A stretch of 13,077 bases of DNA from an uncultured Clostridia bacterium (GCA_937893945.1 CALCTA010000063.1:1-13077); one strand, 5' to 3'. Shown: positions 1-6,579, counted from the stretch's first letter. Notes: a model not told the origin generated them from the letters alone. A program made the numbers and translations.

Positions 1-25
1 AATTGTTACCATAAAATCATCGCCT

Positions 26-85
26 GTAGGGGAGCATTCCATATGCTCCCGAAAAAGAAAGGGCGAATATGGAATCCGCCCCTAC
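26..85. repeat. Imperfect inverted repeat with two self-palindromic arms (GTAGGGG type)
   Basis: Arms at 26-50 and 61-85 are inverted copies matching at 21 of 25 positions, separated by a 10-base A-rich loop (51-60). Each arm can also fold by itself: GGGAGCAT (30-37) pairs perfectly with ATGCTCCC (43-50), and 61-68 pairs with 74-81 at 7 of 8 positions. Some differences between arms keep base pairing (A-T in one, C-G in the other at the fourth pair). The outer GTAGGGG/CCCCTAC ends resemble short repeats scattered through gut Clostridia genomes, from my general knowledge. It lies downstream of the feo operon terminator, in a region without a credible gene (1-207). Confidence 0.6.
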
Positions 86-150
86 GGGTTTGTGCGATAT
101 TTAGTATTTTATTTGTAGGTGAGGGGTCTCCCCTCCTGTCGCAAACACTC

Positions 151-192
151 TAAAAAATGCGAAAGGCTATCCCTTTTTCAAGGGATAGCCTT
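151..192 (-). terminator. Intrinsic terminator of the feo operon
   Basis: A perfect 13-bp stem (163-175 with 180-192, core GGCTATCCCTT) with a 4-base loop lies about 16 bases beyond the stop of the Cys-rich small protein. Read on the minus strand it is followed by TTTCGCATTTTTT, so the main T-run (152-157) lies a few bases past the stem. It closes the feoA-feoB-small protein unit. The plus-strand side also has TTATTTT, so it could work in both directions. Confidence 0.8.
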
Positions 193-207
193 ATTTTGTA
201 AGGAGAA

Positions 208-384
208 TCAGGTCTCCTCTTTTTTCTCTGCGGAATGGCAATGGCAGTTCATGGCACAACCTGCGCAACTGCCTCCGCACGAGCTTTTGCCCTTCTTCCT
301 ATCTCTGATGATAGTGAAGATCGCCAGAGCGACGATCGCTCCGAGGACAATGCAAACAAATATGGTAGGTAGGTATTGAATCAT
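208..384 (-). CDS. FeoB-associated Cys-rich membrane protein
   Basis: A 58-residue protein starting MIQYLPTIFVCIVLG. It has one N-terminal transmembrane segment (about residues 4-25), a short basic stretch (RDRKKGK, 27-33), then a compact cysteine/histidine-rich tail with Cys36, Cys40, Cys43, Cys47, His48, Cys49 and His50, and an acidic/basic end. This is the classic layout of the small FeoB-associated protein family of Firmicutes, thought to help FeoB move or hand over ferrous iron. The start follows AAAGGA with about 10 bases of spacing, and the gene begins 17 bases after the feoB stop, so it is surely co-transcribed. It is easily missed because of its length. Role beyond family membership is inference. 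Confidence 0.88.
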   Translation of the reverse strand: MIQYLPTIFVCIVLGAIVALAIFTIIRDRKKGKSSCGGSCAGCAMNCHCHSAEKKEET

Positions 385-401
385 TTTAATCAGTTTCCTT
401 T

Positions 402-2900
402 TTAAGCTTTTTTAGCAAGACTACCTGCTTCCTTGTAAGGCTTAAAGAGCATAAAGAGCATAAACGCGACGAGTGCTGCCGACACTACAAGTCCTATGAT
501 ACTGAGGACGCTTACTGTAAACGCGCCCGTAACGAGAAGGACGAGATTATAAGCAATCAGCGAGATCGCATAAGCGAACGCACACTGATAAAGAATTGCA
601 AATGCGGTCCATTTCCAGTTGTTCATCTCTCTCTTGATAGCGCCCATTGCCGCAAAGCAGGGTGCGCAGAGAAGATTGAATATCAGGAAGGAAAGTCCGC
701 TTGCCGCGCTGAATGCCGCGCCTATTTCATGAATATCTCCGAATACGATTCCGAGAGAAGCAACTATGTTCTCCTTAGCAACAAGTCCGGTCGCGGAAGC
801 AACAACAGACTGCCAGTTGCCCCAGCCAAGAGGCTCAAATGCCCAGGCAAAGAGGTTGCCGATAACTGCAAGGATACTGTGCGAGACCTCCTCGTCCGAG
901 AGCATACGGAAGCTTCCGTCAACGAAGCCAAAGTAGGTTGCAAACCAAATTACAATAGTAGAAAGAAGTATAACGGTTCCCGCCTTCTTGATAAAGGACC
1001 AACCGCGATCCCACATCGAGCGCATTACGTTGCCGAAGGTGGGCATATGGTATGCGGGAAGCTCCATAACGAAGGGCGCAGCCTCGCCCGAGAAGAGCTT
1101 GGTCTTCTTAAGCATTATTCCCGACATAACTATGGCGAAGATGCCAAGGAAATAAGCCACGGGAGCTACCCACCAAGCACCGCCGAATACTGCCGCAGCC
1201 ATCAGCGCGATGAAGGGGAGCTTTGCTCCGCAGGGGATAAACGTCGTGGTGATTATAGTCATACGGCGGTCGCGCTCGTTTTCTATAGTGCGGCTCGCCA
1301 TAATTCCGGGAACACCGCATCCCGTACCTATAAGTATCGGAATGAAGGACTTGCCCGAAAGACCGAACTTGCGGAAAAGCTTATCCATAACGAATGCAAT
1401 TCTCGCCATATATCCGCAAGCCTCAAGGAATGCAAGGAAGATAAAGAGCACGAGTATCTGCGGAACGAATCCGAGGACCGCACCAACGCCGCCGACGATA
1501 CCGTCAAGCACGAGTCCCGAGAGCCAAGCAGGAGCGTTCTCAAGCCATGAGCCAACTATAACAGGAACACCCTTTACCCAAATTCCGTAGCCCTCAGCCG
1601 ACGGATCGGGCTCTGTAAATCCGTAATAGGAGAGGATAGCAAAGGCTTTCTTAAGCTCAGCACCCGTCGAGGTCGCCTCCTCTTCCTTGAGCGTTTCCTC
1701 ATCTACGAGTATGTATTCAAACTCAGCTCCGTCGGGAACGACAGCCACAGCCGCGCCGAATATAAGCTCAGTCCTTTCGGCATTAAAGCCTTCGCTCTCA
1801 CTGTCAAGAGCCTCTCTGAGCGCTTCAGATACCGTCTCATCGCCAATACTGTCGATATATCCGTTGACTATAGCAGAAGCTTCTCCGTATTCCTCGGCAT
1901 CCTCGGCATAGCCGCCGTCGATACCAAACAGGTGAAATCCGTCGCCGAAAAGTCCGTCGTTGGTCCAATCGGTTACCCAAGTTCCTACGGTAGTTACCGA
2001 AATATAGTAAACCAAGAACATGATAAGCGCGAATATGGGAAGCGCGAGCCATCTGTTAGTTACCACTCTGTCTATCTTATCAGAGGTGGTCATCTTGCCC
2101 TTGTTCTTTTTCTTGTAGGAGTTTTGTACGATGCCCGTGATATAAACGTATCTTTCGTTGGTGATGATGCTCTCGGCGTCGTCGTCGAGCTCCTCCTCAA
2201 CCGCCTTTATATCTTTCTCGATGTGAGCAAGCTTCTCGGGAGAAAGTCCGAGCGTCTCAAGAGCTCTCGCATCACGCTCGAATATCTTTATGGCGTACCA
2301 TCTCTGCTGCTCGTCGGGCTGATCGTGGACTGCCGCCTCCTCGATATGAGCCAGCGCGTGCTCAACAGTACCCGAGAAGATGTGCGTAGGAACTATACTT
2401 CCCTTCTGTGCCGCCTCGATAGCAGCCTCAGCCGCCTCCATAATGCCTGTTTCCTTAAGCGCGGATATCTCAAGCACAGGGCATCCGAGAGCATGTGAAA
2501 GCTTCTCTATATCTATCTTATCACCGTTTTTGTTTACTATATCCATCATATTGATGGCGACCACCACGGGAATACCAAGCTCCATAAGCTGTGTGGTAAG
2601 ATAGAGGTTTCTCTCGAGATTAGTTCCGTCAACGATATTGAGTATCGCGTCAGGCCTTTCACCAACGAGATAATTTCTTGCCACTACCTCCTCAAGCGTG
2701 TAGGGAGAAAGCGAGTAGATTCCCGGAAGGTCGGTGATAGTGATATCACTGCGCTTCTTGAGCTTTCCCTCTTTCTTCTCTACCGTAACTCCGGGCCAGT
2801 TTCCAACAAACTGATTAGATCCTGTAAGCACGTTAAACAAAGTTGTTTTTCCAGAGTTAGGATTGCCCGCAAGAGCAATTCTGTAGTTCTGCGTTGCCAT
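402..2900 (-). CDS. feoB: Ferrous iron transport protein B (FeoB)
   Basis: A membrane GTPase-transporter that imports Fe2+. The N-terminal G domain shows G1 GNPNSGKT (12-19), G3 DLPG (57-60), G4 NMMD (117-120) and G5 SAL (146-148), followed by the helical spacer domain to about residue 270. The membrane part begins near residue 286 and carries the usual Gate motifs: CGYMAR (495-500), GTGCGVPG (525-532), PCGAKLP (556-562) and CAPCFAAMG (745-753). At 832 residues it is longer than typical FeoB (roughly 650-780). The extra length is an acidic, soluble-looking insertion of about 120 residues (about 325-448) between the first and second membrane segments. The start follows GAAGG at 11 bases. An operator half-site GTTAGCC (2905-2911) overlaps the leader. 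Part of the iron-regulated feo operon. Confidence 0.97.
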   Translation of the reverse strand: MATQNYRIALAGNPNSGKTTLFNVLTGSNQFVGNWPGVTVEKKEGKLKKRSDITITDLPGIYSLSPYTLEEVVARNYLVGERPDAILNIVDGTNLERNLYLTTQLMELGIPVVVAINMMDIVNKNGDKIDIEKLSHALGCPVLEISALKETGIMEAAEAAIEAAQKGSIVPTHIFSGTVEHALAHIEEAAVHDQPDEQQRWYAIKIFERDARALETLGLSPEKLAHIEKDIKAVEEELDDDAESIITNERYVYITGIVQNSYKKKNKGKMTTSDKIDRVVTNRWLALPIFALIMFLVYYISVTTVGTWVTDWTNDGLFGDGFHLFGIDGGYAEDAEEYGEASAIVNGYIDSIGDETVSEALREALDSESEGFNAERTELIFGAAVAVVPDGAEFEYILVDEETLKEEEATSTGAELKKAFAILSYYGFTEPDPSAEGYGIWVKGVPVIVGSWLENAPAWLSGLVLDGIVGGVGAVLGFVPQILVLFIFLAFLEACGYMARIAFVMDKLFRKFGLSGKSFIPILIGTGCGVPGIMASRTIENERDRRMTIITTTFIPCGAKLPFIALMAAAVFGGAWWVAPVAYFLGIFAIVMSGIMLKKTKLFSGEAAPFVMELPAYHMPTFGNVMRSMWDRGWSFIKKAGTVILLSTIVIWFATYFGFVDGSFRMLSDEEVSHSILAVIGNLFAWAFEPLGWGNWQSVVASATGLVAKENIVASLGIVFGDIHEIGAAFSAASGLSFLIFNLLCAPCFAAMGAIKREMNNWKWTAFAILYQCAFAYAISLIAYNLVLLVTGAFTVSVLSIIGLVVSAALVAFMLFMLFKPYKEAGSLAKKA

Positions 2901-2944
2901 TTCCGTTAGCCTTCTTTCTTTTAGTTTTTAATAAACGGTCGGTT

Positions 2945-2962
2945 GGTTAGCCTGTGCTAACT
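2945..2962 (-). promoter_or_regulatory. Second DtxR-type operator, feoA-feoB gap
   Basis: The 18-mer reads GGTTAGCCTGTGCTAACT on the plus strand and matches the operator in front of feoA at 15 of 18 positions, keeping GTTAGC/GCTAAC as inverted arms (2946-2951 and 2956-2961). It resembles the DtxR/IdeR box consensus built on GTTAGCCTAAC. It ends about 45 bases upstream of the feoB start. I see no good promoter next to it, so it could act as a roadblock or control a weak internal promoter. The family match is established knowledge; the role is inference. Confidence 0.65.
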
Positions 2963-2975
2963 CTCGTGCGTAAAT

Positions 2976-2996
2976 CAAAGGGGCTTTGCCCCATTG
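2976..2996 (-). promoter_or_regulatory. Hairpin just after feoA
   Basis: GGGGC (2980-2984) pairs with GCCCC (2988-2992) around a 3-base loop, and CAA/TTG extend the stem across one mismatch. It starts four bases past the feoA stop. On the minus strand it is followed only by TTTGATTT, a weak U tract, so it would be a partial terminator or an RNA-processing/stability element that sets the ratio of feoA to feoB message. Confidence 0.4.
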
Positions 2997-3000
2997 TTTT

Positions 3001-3222
3001 TTATTCAGTCTCCACCATCTCGGCATCTGCCTTGCGGAGTGAAAGCTCGTAGCCTCTTACGGTTATCTCTATAGGATCTCCGAGGGGAGCAAATTTGCGA
3101 ACGTATATCTCAACGCCCTTGGTTATTCCCATATCCATGATCCTGCGCCTTATAGCGCCCTCGCCGTGAAGCTTTACGACCTTTACGGTCTCTCCGATCT
3201 TAGCGTCTCTGAGTGTTTTCAT
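3001..3222 (-). CDS. feoA: Ferrous iron transport protein A (FeoA)
   Basis: A 73-residue SH3-like cytoplasmic partner of FeoB. The family pattern is clear: MKTLRDAKIGETVKVVKL, then GEGAIRRRIMDMGITKGVEI (about 20-39), then FAPLGDPIEI and a final RGYELSLRKADAE. The length is normal for stand-alone FeoA. The start is supported by GGAGG about 9 bases upstream. It is the first gene of the feo operon, behind a consensus promoter with an overlapping iron-regulator box, and is separated from feoB by 100 bases that hold a hairpin and a second operator copy. Confidence 0.96.
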   Translation of the reverse strand: MKTLRDAKIGETVKVVKLHGEGAIRRRIMDMGITKGVEIYVRKFAPLGDPIEITVRGYELSLRKADAEMVETE

Positions 3223-3251
3223 TTGAATGTTCCTCCACGATAAGTTGTGCG

Positions 3252-3269
3252 AGTTAGCCTCGGCTAACT
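3252..3269 (-). promoter_or_regulatory. DtxR-type operator overlapping the feo transcription start
   Basis: A perfect 18-bp palindrome, AGTTAGCC-TC-GGCTAACT, centred a few bases downstream of the feo -10 box, so it should cover position +1. The arms match the GTTAGCC half-sites typical of DtxR/IdeR boxes. A bound repressor here would block polymerase when iron is plentiful. The gene for a DtxR-family regulator lies about 230 bases away on the other strand. Confidence 0.8.
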
Positions 3270-3275
3270 GAGAAT

Positions 3276-3304
3276 ATTATATCGCTATTTTCCTATTTTG
3301 TCAA
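3276..3304 (-). promoter_or_regulatory. Consensus sigma-A promoter of the feo operon
   Basis: On the minus strand TTGACA (3299-3304) and TATAAT (3276-3281) are separated by exactly 17 bases. Both hexamers are perfect matches. The predicted start near 3269 falls on the edge of the operator palindrome, giving a leader of about 47 bases before feoA. Such a strong promoter with an operator on +1 fits a transporter that is shut off by a repressor rather than switched on by an activator. Confidence 0.88.
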
Positions 3305-3439
3305 CAACTTTTGTGCATATTTTTTCTAAAAAATCAAATTTTGTTAAAGCGCACGGCATTATCCAAAAACATTCGTGCAATTTTTGTGCATTTTTCACAA
3401 TCAGCATTCAAACTTCATAAAATAAAAGGGCTAAAGCTC

Positions 3440-3468
3440 TTTACAAAAGCCCTAAACTGTGTTATAAT
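3440..3468 (+). promoter_or_regulatory. Sigma-A promoter of the DtxR/MntR-family regulator
   Basis: TTTACA (3440-3445) and TATAAT (3463-3468) are 17 bases apart, with the gene start 33 bases further on. The surrounding divergent intergenic region (3223-3501) is very AT-rich and also holds two copies of TTTTGTGCAT (3309-3318 and 3382-3391) of unknown meaning. I see no operator palindrome like the feo one here, so autoregulation is not evident. Confidence 0.75.
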
Positions 3469-3501
3469 CATAATAGTAATTATTTGAAAGGAGGGATACG
3501 G

Positions 3502-3873
3502 ATGTCGATACAGGAATCGGGCGAGATGTATCTTGAAACTATATATCTGCTTTCTAAAAAGGGCGACTGCGTGCGCTCTATAGACGTAGGCGAGCATATG
3601 GGATATTCAAAGCCGAGCGTAAGCCGAGCCATCGGCATACTTCGCCGCGGCGGATATATCGAGGTTGACAAGTCGGGACATATCTCTCTTACTGATGCAG
3701 GCCGCGAGCATGCTGAAAAGATCTTCGAGAGACACACTATCATCACAGAGTTCCTTGAGTCTCTGGGGGTTAACAGCGAGACTGCCGCTGAGGATGCCTG
3801 CAAGATGGAGCATATCATAAGCGACGAGTCGTTTATGGCTATAAAGCGCTTCTCCAAGAAGAAAAACGACTAA
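3502..3873 (+). CDS. DtxR/MntR-family metal-dependent repressor, iron-type metal site
   Basis: A 123-residue, two-domain regulator: an N-terminal winged helix (about 1-64, with recognition helix SKPSVSRAIGILRRGG, 36-51) and a dimerization/metal domain (about 65-123). It lacks the SH3-like third domain of DtxR, so it is MntR-sized. Yet aligned to known sites it has Met9 where MntR has Asp8 and DtxR has Met10, and Cys100, Glu103, His104 (CKMEH) where DtxR has Cys102, Glu105, His106. His78 and Glu12 are also kept. This predicts Fe2+ sensing. The ATG at 3502 is chosen because GAAAGGAGG (3486-3494) sits 7 bases upstream; a TTG at 3484 would put the start before that site. It is divergent from feoAB, which carries matching operators, so feo is the likely target. 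Confidence 0.92.
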   Translation: MSIQESGEMYLETIYLLSKKGDCVRSIDVGEHMGYSKPSVSRAIGILRRGGYIEVDKSGHISLTDAGREHAEKIFERHTIITEFLESLGVNSETAAEDACKMEHIISDESFMAIKRFSKKKND

Positions 3874-3900
3874 AATTGAATTTTTCAACACAGAAATTCC

Positions 3901-3929
3901 TTGACAGAGCGCGTGTTGTATGATACAAT
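3901..3929 (+). promoter_or_regulatory. Sigma-A promoter ahead of the AraC-family gene
   Basis: TTGACA (3901-3906) and TACAAT (3924-3929) with an exact 17-bp spacer. Predicted start is near 3936, which lies inside the 5' arm of the terminator hairpin that follows. The promoter is 27 bases after the stop of the regulator gene. Confidence 0.75.
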
Positions 3930-3932
3930 ATT

Positions 3933-3972
3933 AAACGGGGTATCCAAGCGGACATCCCGTTTGATCTTTTTT
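3933..3972 (+). terminator. Intrinsic terminator, possible leader attenuator
   Basis: A hairpin of 3933-3945 with 3950-3962 (12 of 13 positions paired counting one G-T, loop AAGC), then GATC and six T (3967-3972). It certainly could end the transcript of the metal regulator. It is also just downstream of the promoter at 3901-3929, so most transcripts from that promoter should stop after about 35-40 bases unless the hairpin is disrupted; losing the first three base pairs of the 5' arm, which lie before +1, still leaves a strong stem. Confidence 0.75.
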
Positions 3973-4014
3973 AGCAGGTGTTGAAAATTTTAAGCTAAGG
4001 TAGGTAACTTTATA

Positions 4015-4821
4015 ATGATAAAAAATTTCGACATATCCAATCTCGTGCTTGAGTCTCTTTACGACGTAAGGCGCACCAATCACGCGGCAGACACTACCGC
4101 AGAGGCTGTTGCGGCACATTGCGCGCTTATTATAAGAAAGAGTGGAAAATCAATATACAAGTCGGGTAAGAGCAGCTTTACCGCAAGCGCCGACAAGGTC
4201 ATTTTCATCGCCAAGGGCACTCCCTACTCTATGAAGGTAGAGAAGGCAGGAGAATGCACCGTCGTCGAGTTTGACGTATCCGAGGAGCAGCTTTCCCGCG
4301 AGCTTGAGGGAGGCGGCATCTGCGAATATCAGGTTACGGGCGACAAGAGCATACAGAAGCTCTCCAAGAGCCTGCTTCAGTACTTCGGTCTGCGAGGCCC
4401 TGCATATTTCTCAAAATGTCTCTCCGAGCTTTACTCGCTAATTACACAGATATCCACCGTCCACGCCTACAACCATTCTCTTGCGGGCAAATACGGATTG
4501 ATACACGCATCTGTTAAGTTCATAGAGGCGAATTACGCTCAGCAGGATCTCTATACGCCCATGCTTGCCGAGATGTCGGGCGTCGGCGAGACCTACTACC
4601 GCAACATCTTCCTTGCGGTATTTGATATGCCCCCCGCAAAATATATTCAGCTCTACCGCGTGGGCAAGGCAAAGGAGCTTTTGCTCAATACAAGCGCGTC
4701 TATCGAGGAGATAGCCGTCGCGGTCGGATTTGCAAACGCGTCTTACTTCTGTAAGGTGTTCAAAAATCTTACGGGTATGACTCCCTCGGAGTTTTCCCAG
4801 AAATGCGGTTCTCTCGGTTGA
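4015..4821 (+). CDS. AraC-family transcriptional regulator
   Basis: 268 residues with an N-terminal sensor-like region (about 1-155) of the small cupin type seen in many AraC proteins, and a C-terminal pair of helix-turn-helix motifs. The first HTH lies near 180-205 (TPMLAEMSGVGETYYRNIF), the second near 228-252 (SIEEIAVAVGFANASYFCKV), followed by the signature FKNLTGMTPSEF (249-260). The ligand is unknown. It may lead a four-gene cluster with ymdB, mrnC and a cyclophilin (37 bases to the next gene, no terminator between). AAGGTAGG about 10 bases upstream is a modest ribosome site. The gene sits behind the promoter-terminator pair at 3901-3972, so its expression may be low or conditional. Confidence 0.93.
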   Translation: MIKNFDISNLVLESLYDVRRTNHAADTTAEAVAAHCALIIRKSGKSIYKSGKSSFTASADKVIFIAKGTPYSMKVEKAGECTVVEFDVSEEQLSRELEGGGICEYQVTGDKSIQKLSKSLLQYFGLRGPAYFSKCLSELYSLITQISTVHAYNHSLAGKYGLIHASVKFIEANYAQQDLYTPMLAEMSGVGETYYRNIFLAVFDMPPAKYIQLYRVGKAKELLLNTSASIEEIAVAVGFANASYFCKVFKNLTGMTPSEFSQKCGSLG

Positions 4822-4858
4822 TATTGCGACTAACTACAAAATTATAGAAAGTAAAGCT

Positions 4859-5629
4859 ATGAAAATTCTTGCACTCGGAGATGTTGTCGGCTCAGAAGCC
4901 GTTGAGCATCTCAGAAAAAATCTTTGGAAGCAGCGCTCGGCTCTCGGCGCGGATCTTGTCGTAGTCAACGGTGAGAATGCCGCCGCTATATATGGCATAG
5001 GCATAGCAGACGCAAATGCTATTCTCGACGCGGGCGCTGACCTTATCACGCTTGGTAATCACGCCTTTAGCAAAAAGGAGATATTCACAATGCTCTCTGA
5101 CTCAGAGCGCATCATAAGACCTGCCAATTATCCCCCGCTCTCGCCCGGAAGCGGATATACTATTATCAATATCGACGGTTGGCGCGTGCTTGCCATAAAT
5201 ATAATGGGAACGGCGCTTATGGAGTCGCTTGCCTGCCCTTTCGCTACGGTAGATCGCATACTCGAGCGTGAGGCGGGTGCGTATGATTTCGCGCTGATGG
5301 ACATTCACGCCGAATCTACCTCTGAGAAGGTCGCCCTCGGATATTACTTTGACGGAAGGATATCGGTGATGTTCGGTACGCACACGCATATCCCCACGGC
5401 AGACGAGAAGGTGCTCCCTAATGGTAGTGGATATATCACAGACCTCGGAATGACAGGTCCTGTAAACAGCGTTATAGGCGCTGACTCAAGGACTGTTATT
5501 GAGCGATTCCGCACTAAAATAGGCGCAAGGCTCACAGTTCCGAGCGGAAATATCGAGGCACAGGGCGCGCTATTTGACCTTGACACCTCAAGCGGCAGAG
5601 TGCGCTCGGTAACGAGAATAAAATTCTGA
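4859..5629 (+). CDS. ymdB: YmdB-type metallophosphoesterase (TIGR00282 family)
   Basis: A 256-residue cytoplasmic phosphoesterase closely matching Bacillus YmdB, described as a 2',3'-cyclic nucleotide phosphodiesterase that influences biofilm and motility choices. All expected metal ligands are present at the same numbering as in YmdB: Asp8, Glu39, Asn40, Asn67, His68, His150, His175, His177. The motifs are GDVVGS (7-12), NGENAA (37-42), GNHAF (66-70), DIHAESTSEK (148-157) and GTHTHIPTAD (173-182), then TDLGMTGP. Length is as expected. In many Firmicutes this gene follows rny (RNase Y); here it is followed by another RNase gene, mrnC, 21 bases on. The upstream ribosome site is weak (GAAAG), which fits translational coupling or operon readthrough. 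Confidence 0.95.
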   Translation: MKILALGDVVGSEAVEHLRKNLWKQRSALGADLVVVNGENAAAIYGIGIADANAILDAGADLITLGNHAFSKKEIFTMLSDSERIIRPANYPPLSPGSGYTIINIDGWRVLAINIMGTALMESLACPFATVDRILEREAGAYDFALMDIHAESTSEKVALGYYFDGRISVMFGTHTHIPTADEKVLPNGSGYITDLGMTGPVNSVIGADSRTVIERFRTKIGARLTVPSGNIEAQGALFDLDTSSGRVRSVTRIKF

Positions 5630-5650
5630 TAAACAAATAAAGGAAGCTAT

Positions 5651-6049
5651 ATGGATTCTTCTCTTAATTCCTATTCAAGCGCTTCTCTTGCGTATCTTGG
5701 CGACTGCGCTATTGAAATATGCGTCCGCGAGTATCTCGTGAGCGAGTGCGGATTTTCGTCCTCGGCAAAGCTCAATAAGGCGGCGCTTGACTTCGTGCGC
5801 GCTCCCAAGCAGGCAGAGGCTATGAAAAATATTCTTCCTATGCTCACAGAGGAAGAAGAAGCGGTCTTTCGCCGCGGAAGAAATATAGGACACACGAACA
5901 CCCCGAAATCCGCAACAGTTTCTGAATACCGCGCGGCAACGGGAATGGAAGCGCTCTTCGGCTACCTCTGGCTTGCTAAAGCACACGAGCGTATGCGCGA
6001 GCTTTTCAGAGCGGCTTACAAACTTGACGAAGATAAAAATAATATATAA
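5651..6049 (+). CDS. mrnC: Mini-ribonuclease III
   Basis: 132 residues, a stand-alone RNase III catalytic domain without a double-stranded RNA-binding domain. Mini-III trims 23S rRNA precursor ends in Firmicutes. Visible motifs are LAYLGDCAIEICVREYL (13-29, catalytic Asp18 and Glu22 region), RRGRN (74-78), PKSATVSEYRAATGMEALFGYLWL (given in two blocks: PKSATVSEYRAAT, 85-97, and GMEALFGYLWL, 98-108, with catalytic Glu100). The usual neighbours in Bacillus are cysS and rlmB; here it lies between ymdB and a cyclophilin. AAGGA 7 bases upstream supports the start. Confidence 0.95.
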   Translation: MDSSLNSYSSASLAYLGDCAIEICVREYLVSECGFSSSAKLNKAALDFVRAPKQAEAMKNILPMLTEEEEAVFRRGRNIGHTNTPKSATVSEYRAATGMEALFGYLWLAKAHERMRELFRAAYKLDEDKNNI

Positions 6050-6067
6050 GCAAAAGGAAAGAAAGCT

Positions 6068-6574
6068 ATGACAAATCCCGTAATCAAAATCACAGTACGC
6101 GACTTCGGCACTATGACTGCCGAGCTTTATCCCGAAAAGGCTCCCAAGACAGTAGCAAACTTTGTTCGTCTTGCAGAAGAGAATTTCTTTGAGGGACTTA
6201 TCTTCCACCGTGTTATCAAGGGCTTTATGATACAGGGCGGCGGCTACACCGAGGATATGCAGGACAGAGAAACTGACTCTATCAAAGGTGAGTTCAAGGC
6301 TAACGGCTTTATGCAGAACGACCTCAAGCATACGCGCGGCGTTCTCTCTATGGCACGCACCTCTGACCCCAACTCCGCGTCCTCTCAGTTCTTCGTAATG
6401 CACAAGGACGCTCCTCACCTCGACGCACAGTACGCAGGCTTCGGTAAGCTCACCGACGGCTTCGACGTGCTTGACGCCATCGCTTCTACCCCCACGGGCA
6501 ATTACGGCTGGTATATGCAGGACGTTCCGCGTACCCCCGTCGTTATCGAGAAGATAGAGGTAATAAGTAAGTAA
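6068..6574 (+). CDS. ppiB: Cyclophilin-type peptidyl-prolyl cis-trans isomerase
   Basis: A 168-residue single-domain cyclophilin. It has no signal peptide, so it should act in the cytoplasm on proline isomerization in folding proteins. Family motifs are FHRVIKGFMIQGGG (46-59, active-site Arg48, Phe53, Met54, Gln56), a loop with RGVLSMARTSDPNSASSQFF (90-109) and DAQYAGFGKL (118-127). AAAGGAAAG sits about 7 bases before the ATG. It is the last gene of the cluster and is followed 6 bases later by a terminator hairpin. Confidence 0.95.
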   Translation: MTNPVIKITVRDFGTMTAELYPEKAPKTVANFVRLAEENFFEGLIFHRVIKGFMIQGGGYTEDMQDRETDSIKGEFKANGFMQNDLKHTRGVLSMARTSDPNSASSQFFVMHKDAPHLDAQYAGFGKLTDGFDVLDAIASTPTGNYGWYMQDVPRTPVVIEKIEVISK

Positions 6575-6579
6575 AAACA

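Noticed and set aside
3309..3391. Direct repeat TTTTGTGCAT (3309-3318, 3382-3391) in the feo/regulator gap
   Set aside because: Ten bases in an AT-rich region is weak and there is no symmetry or fixed spacing to a promoter.
3484..3501. TTG start that would add six residues to the metal regulator
   Set aside because: The strong AAAGGAGG site lies downstream of this TTG and is correctly placed for the ATG at 3502.
3991..4010. Possible third DtxR-type operator before the AraC gene (AAGCTAAGGTAGGTAAC)
   Set aside because: The arms do not pair and it lacks the GTTAGCC half-site; it is better read as a purine-rich ribosome-binding region.
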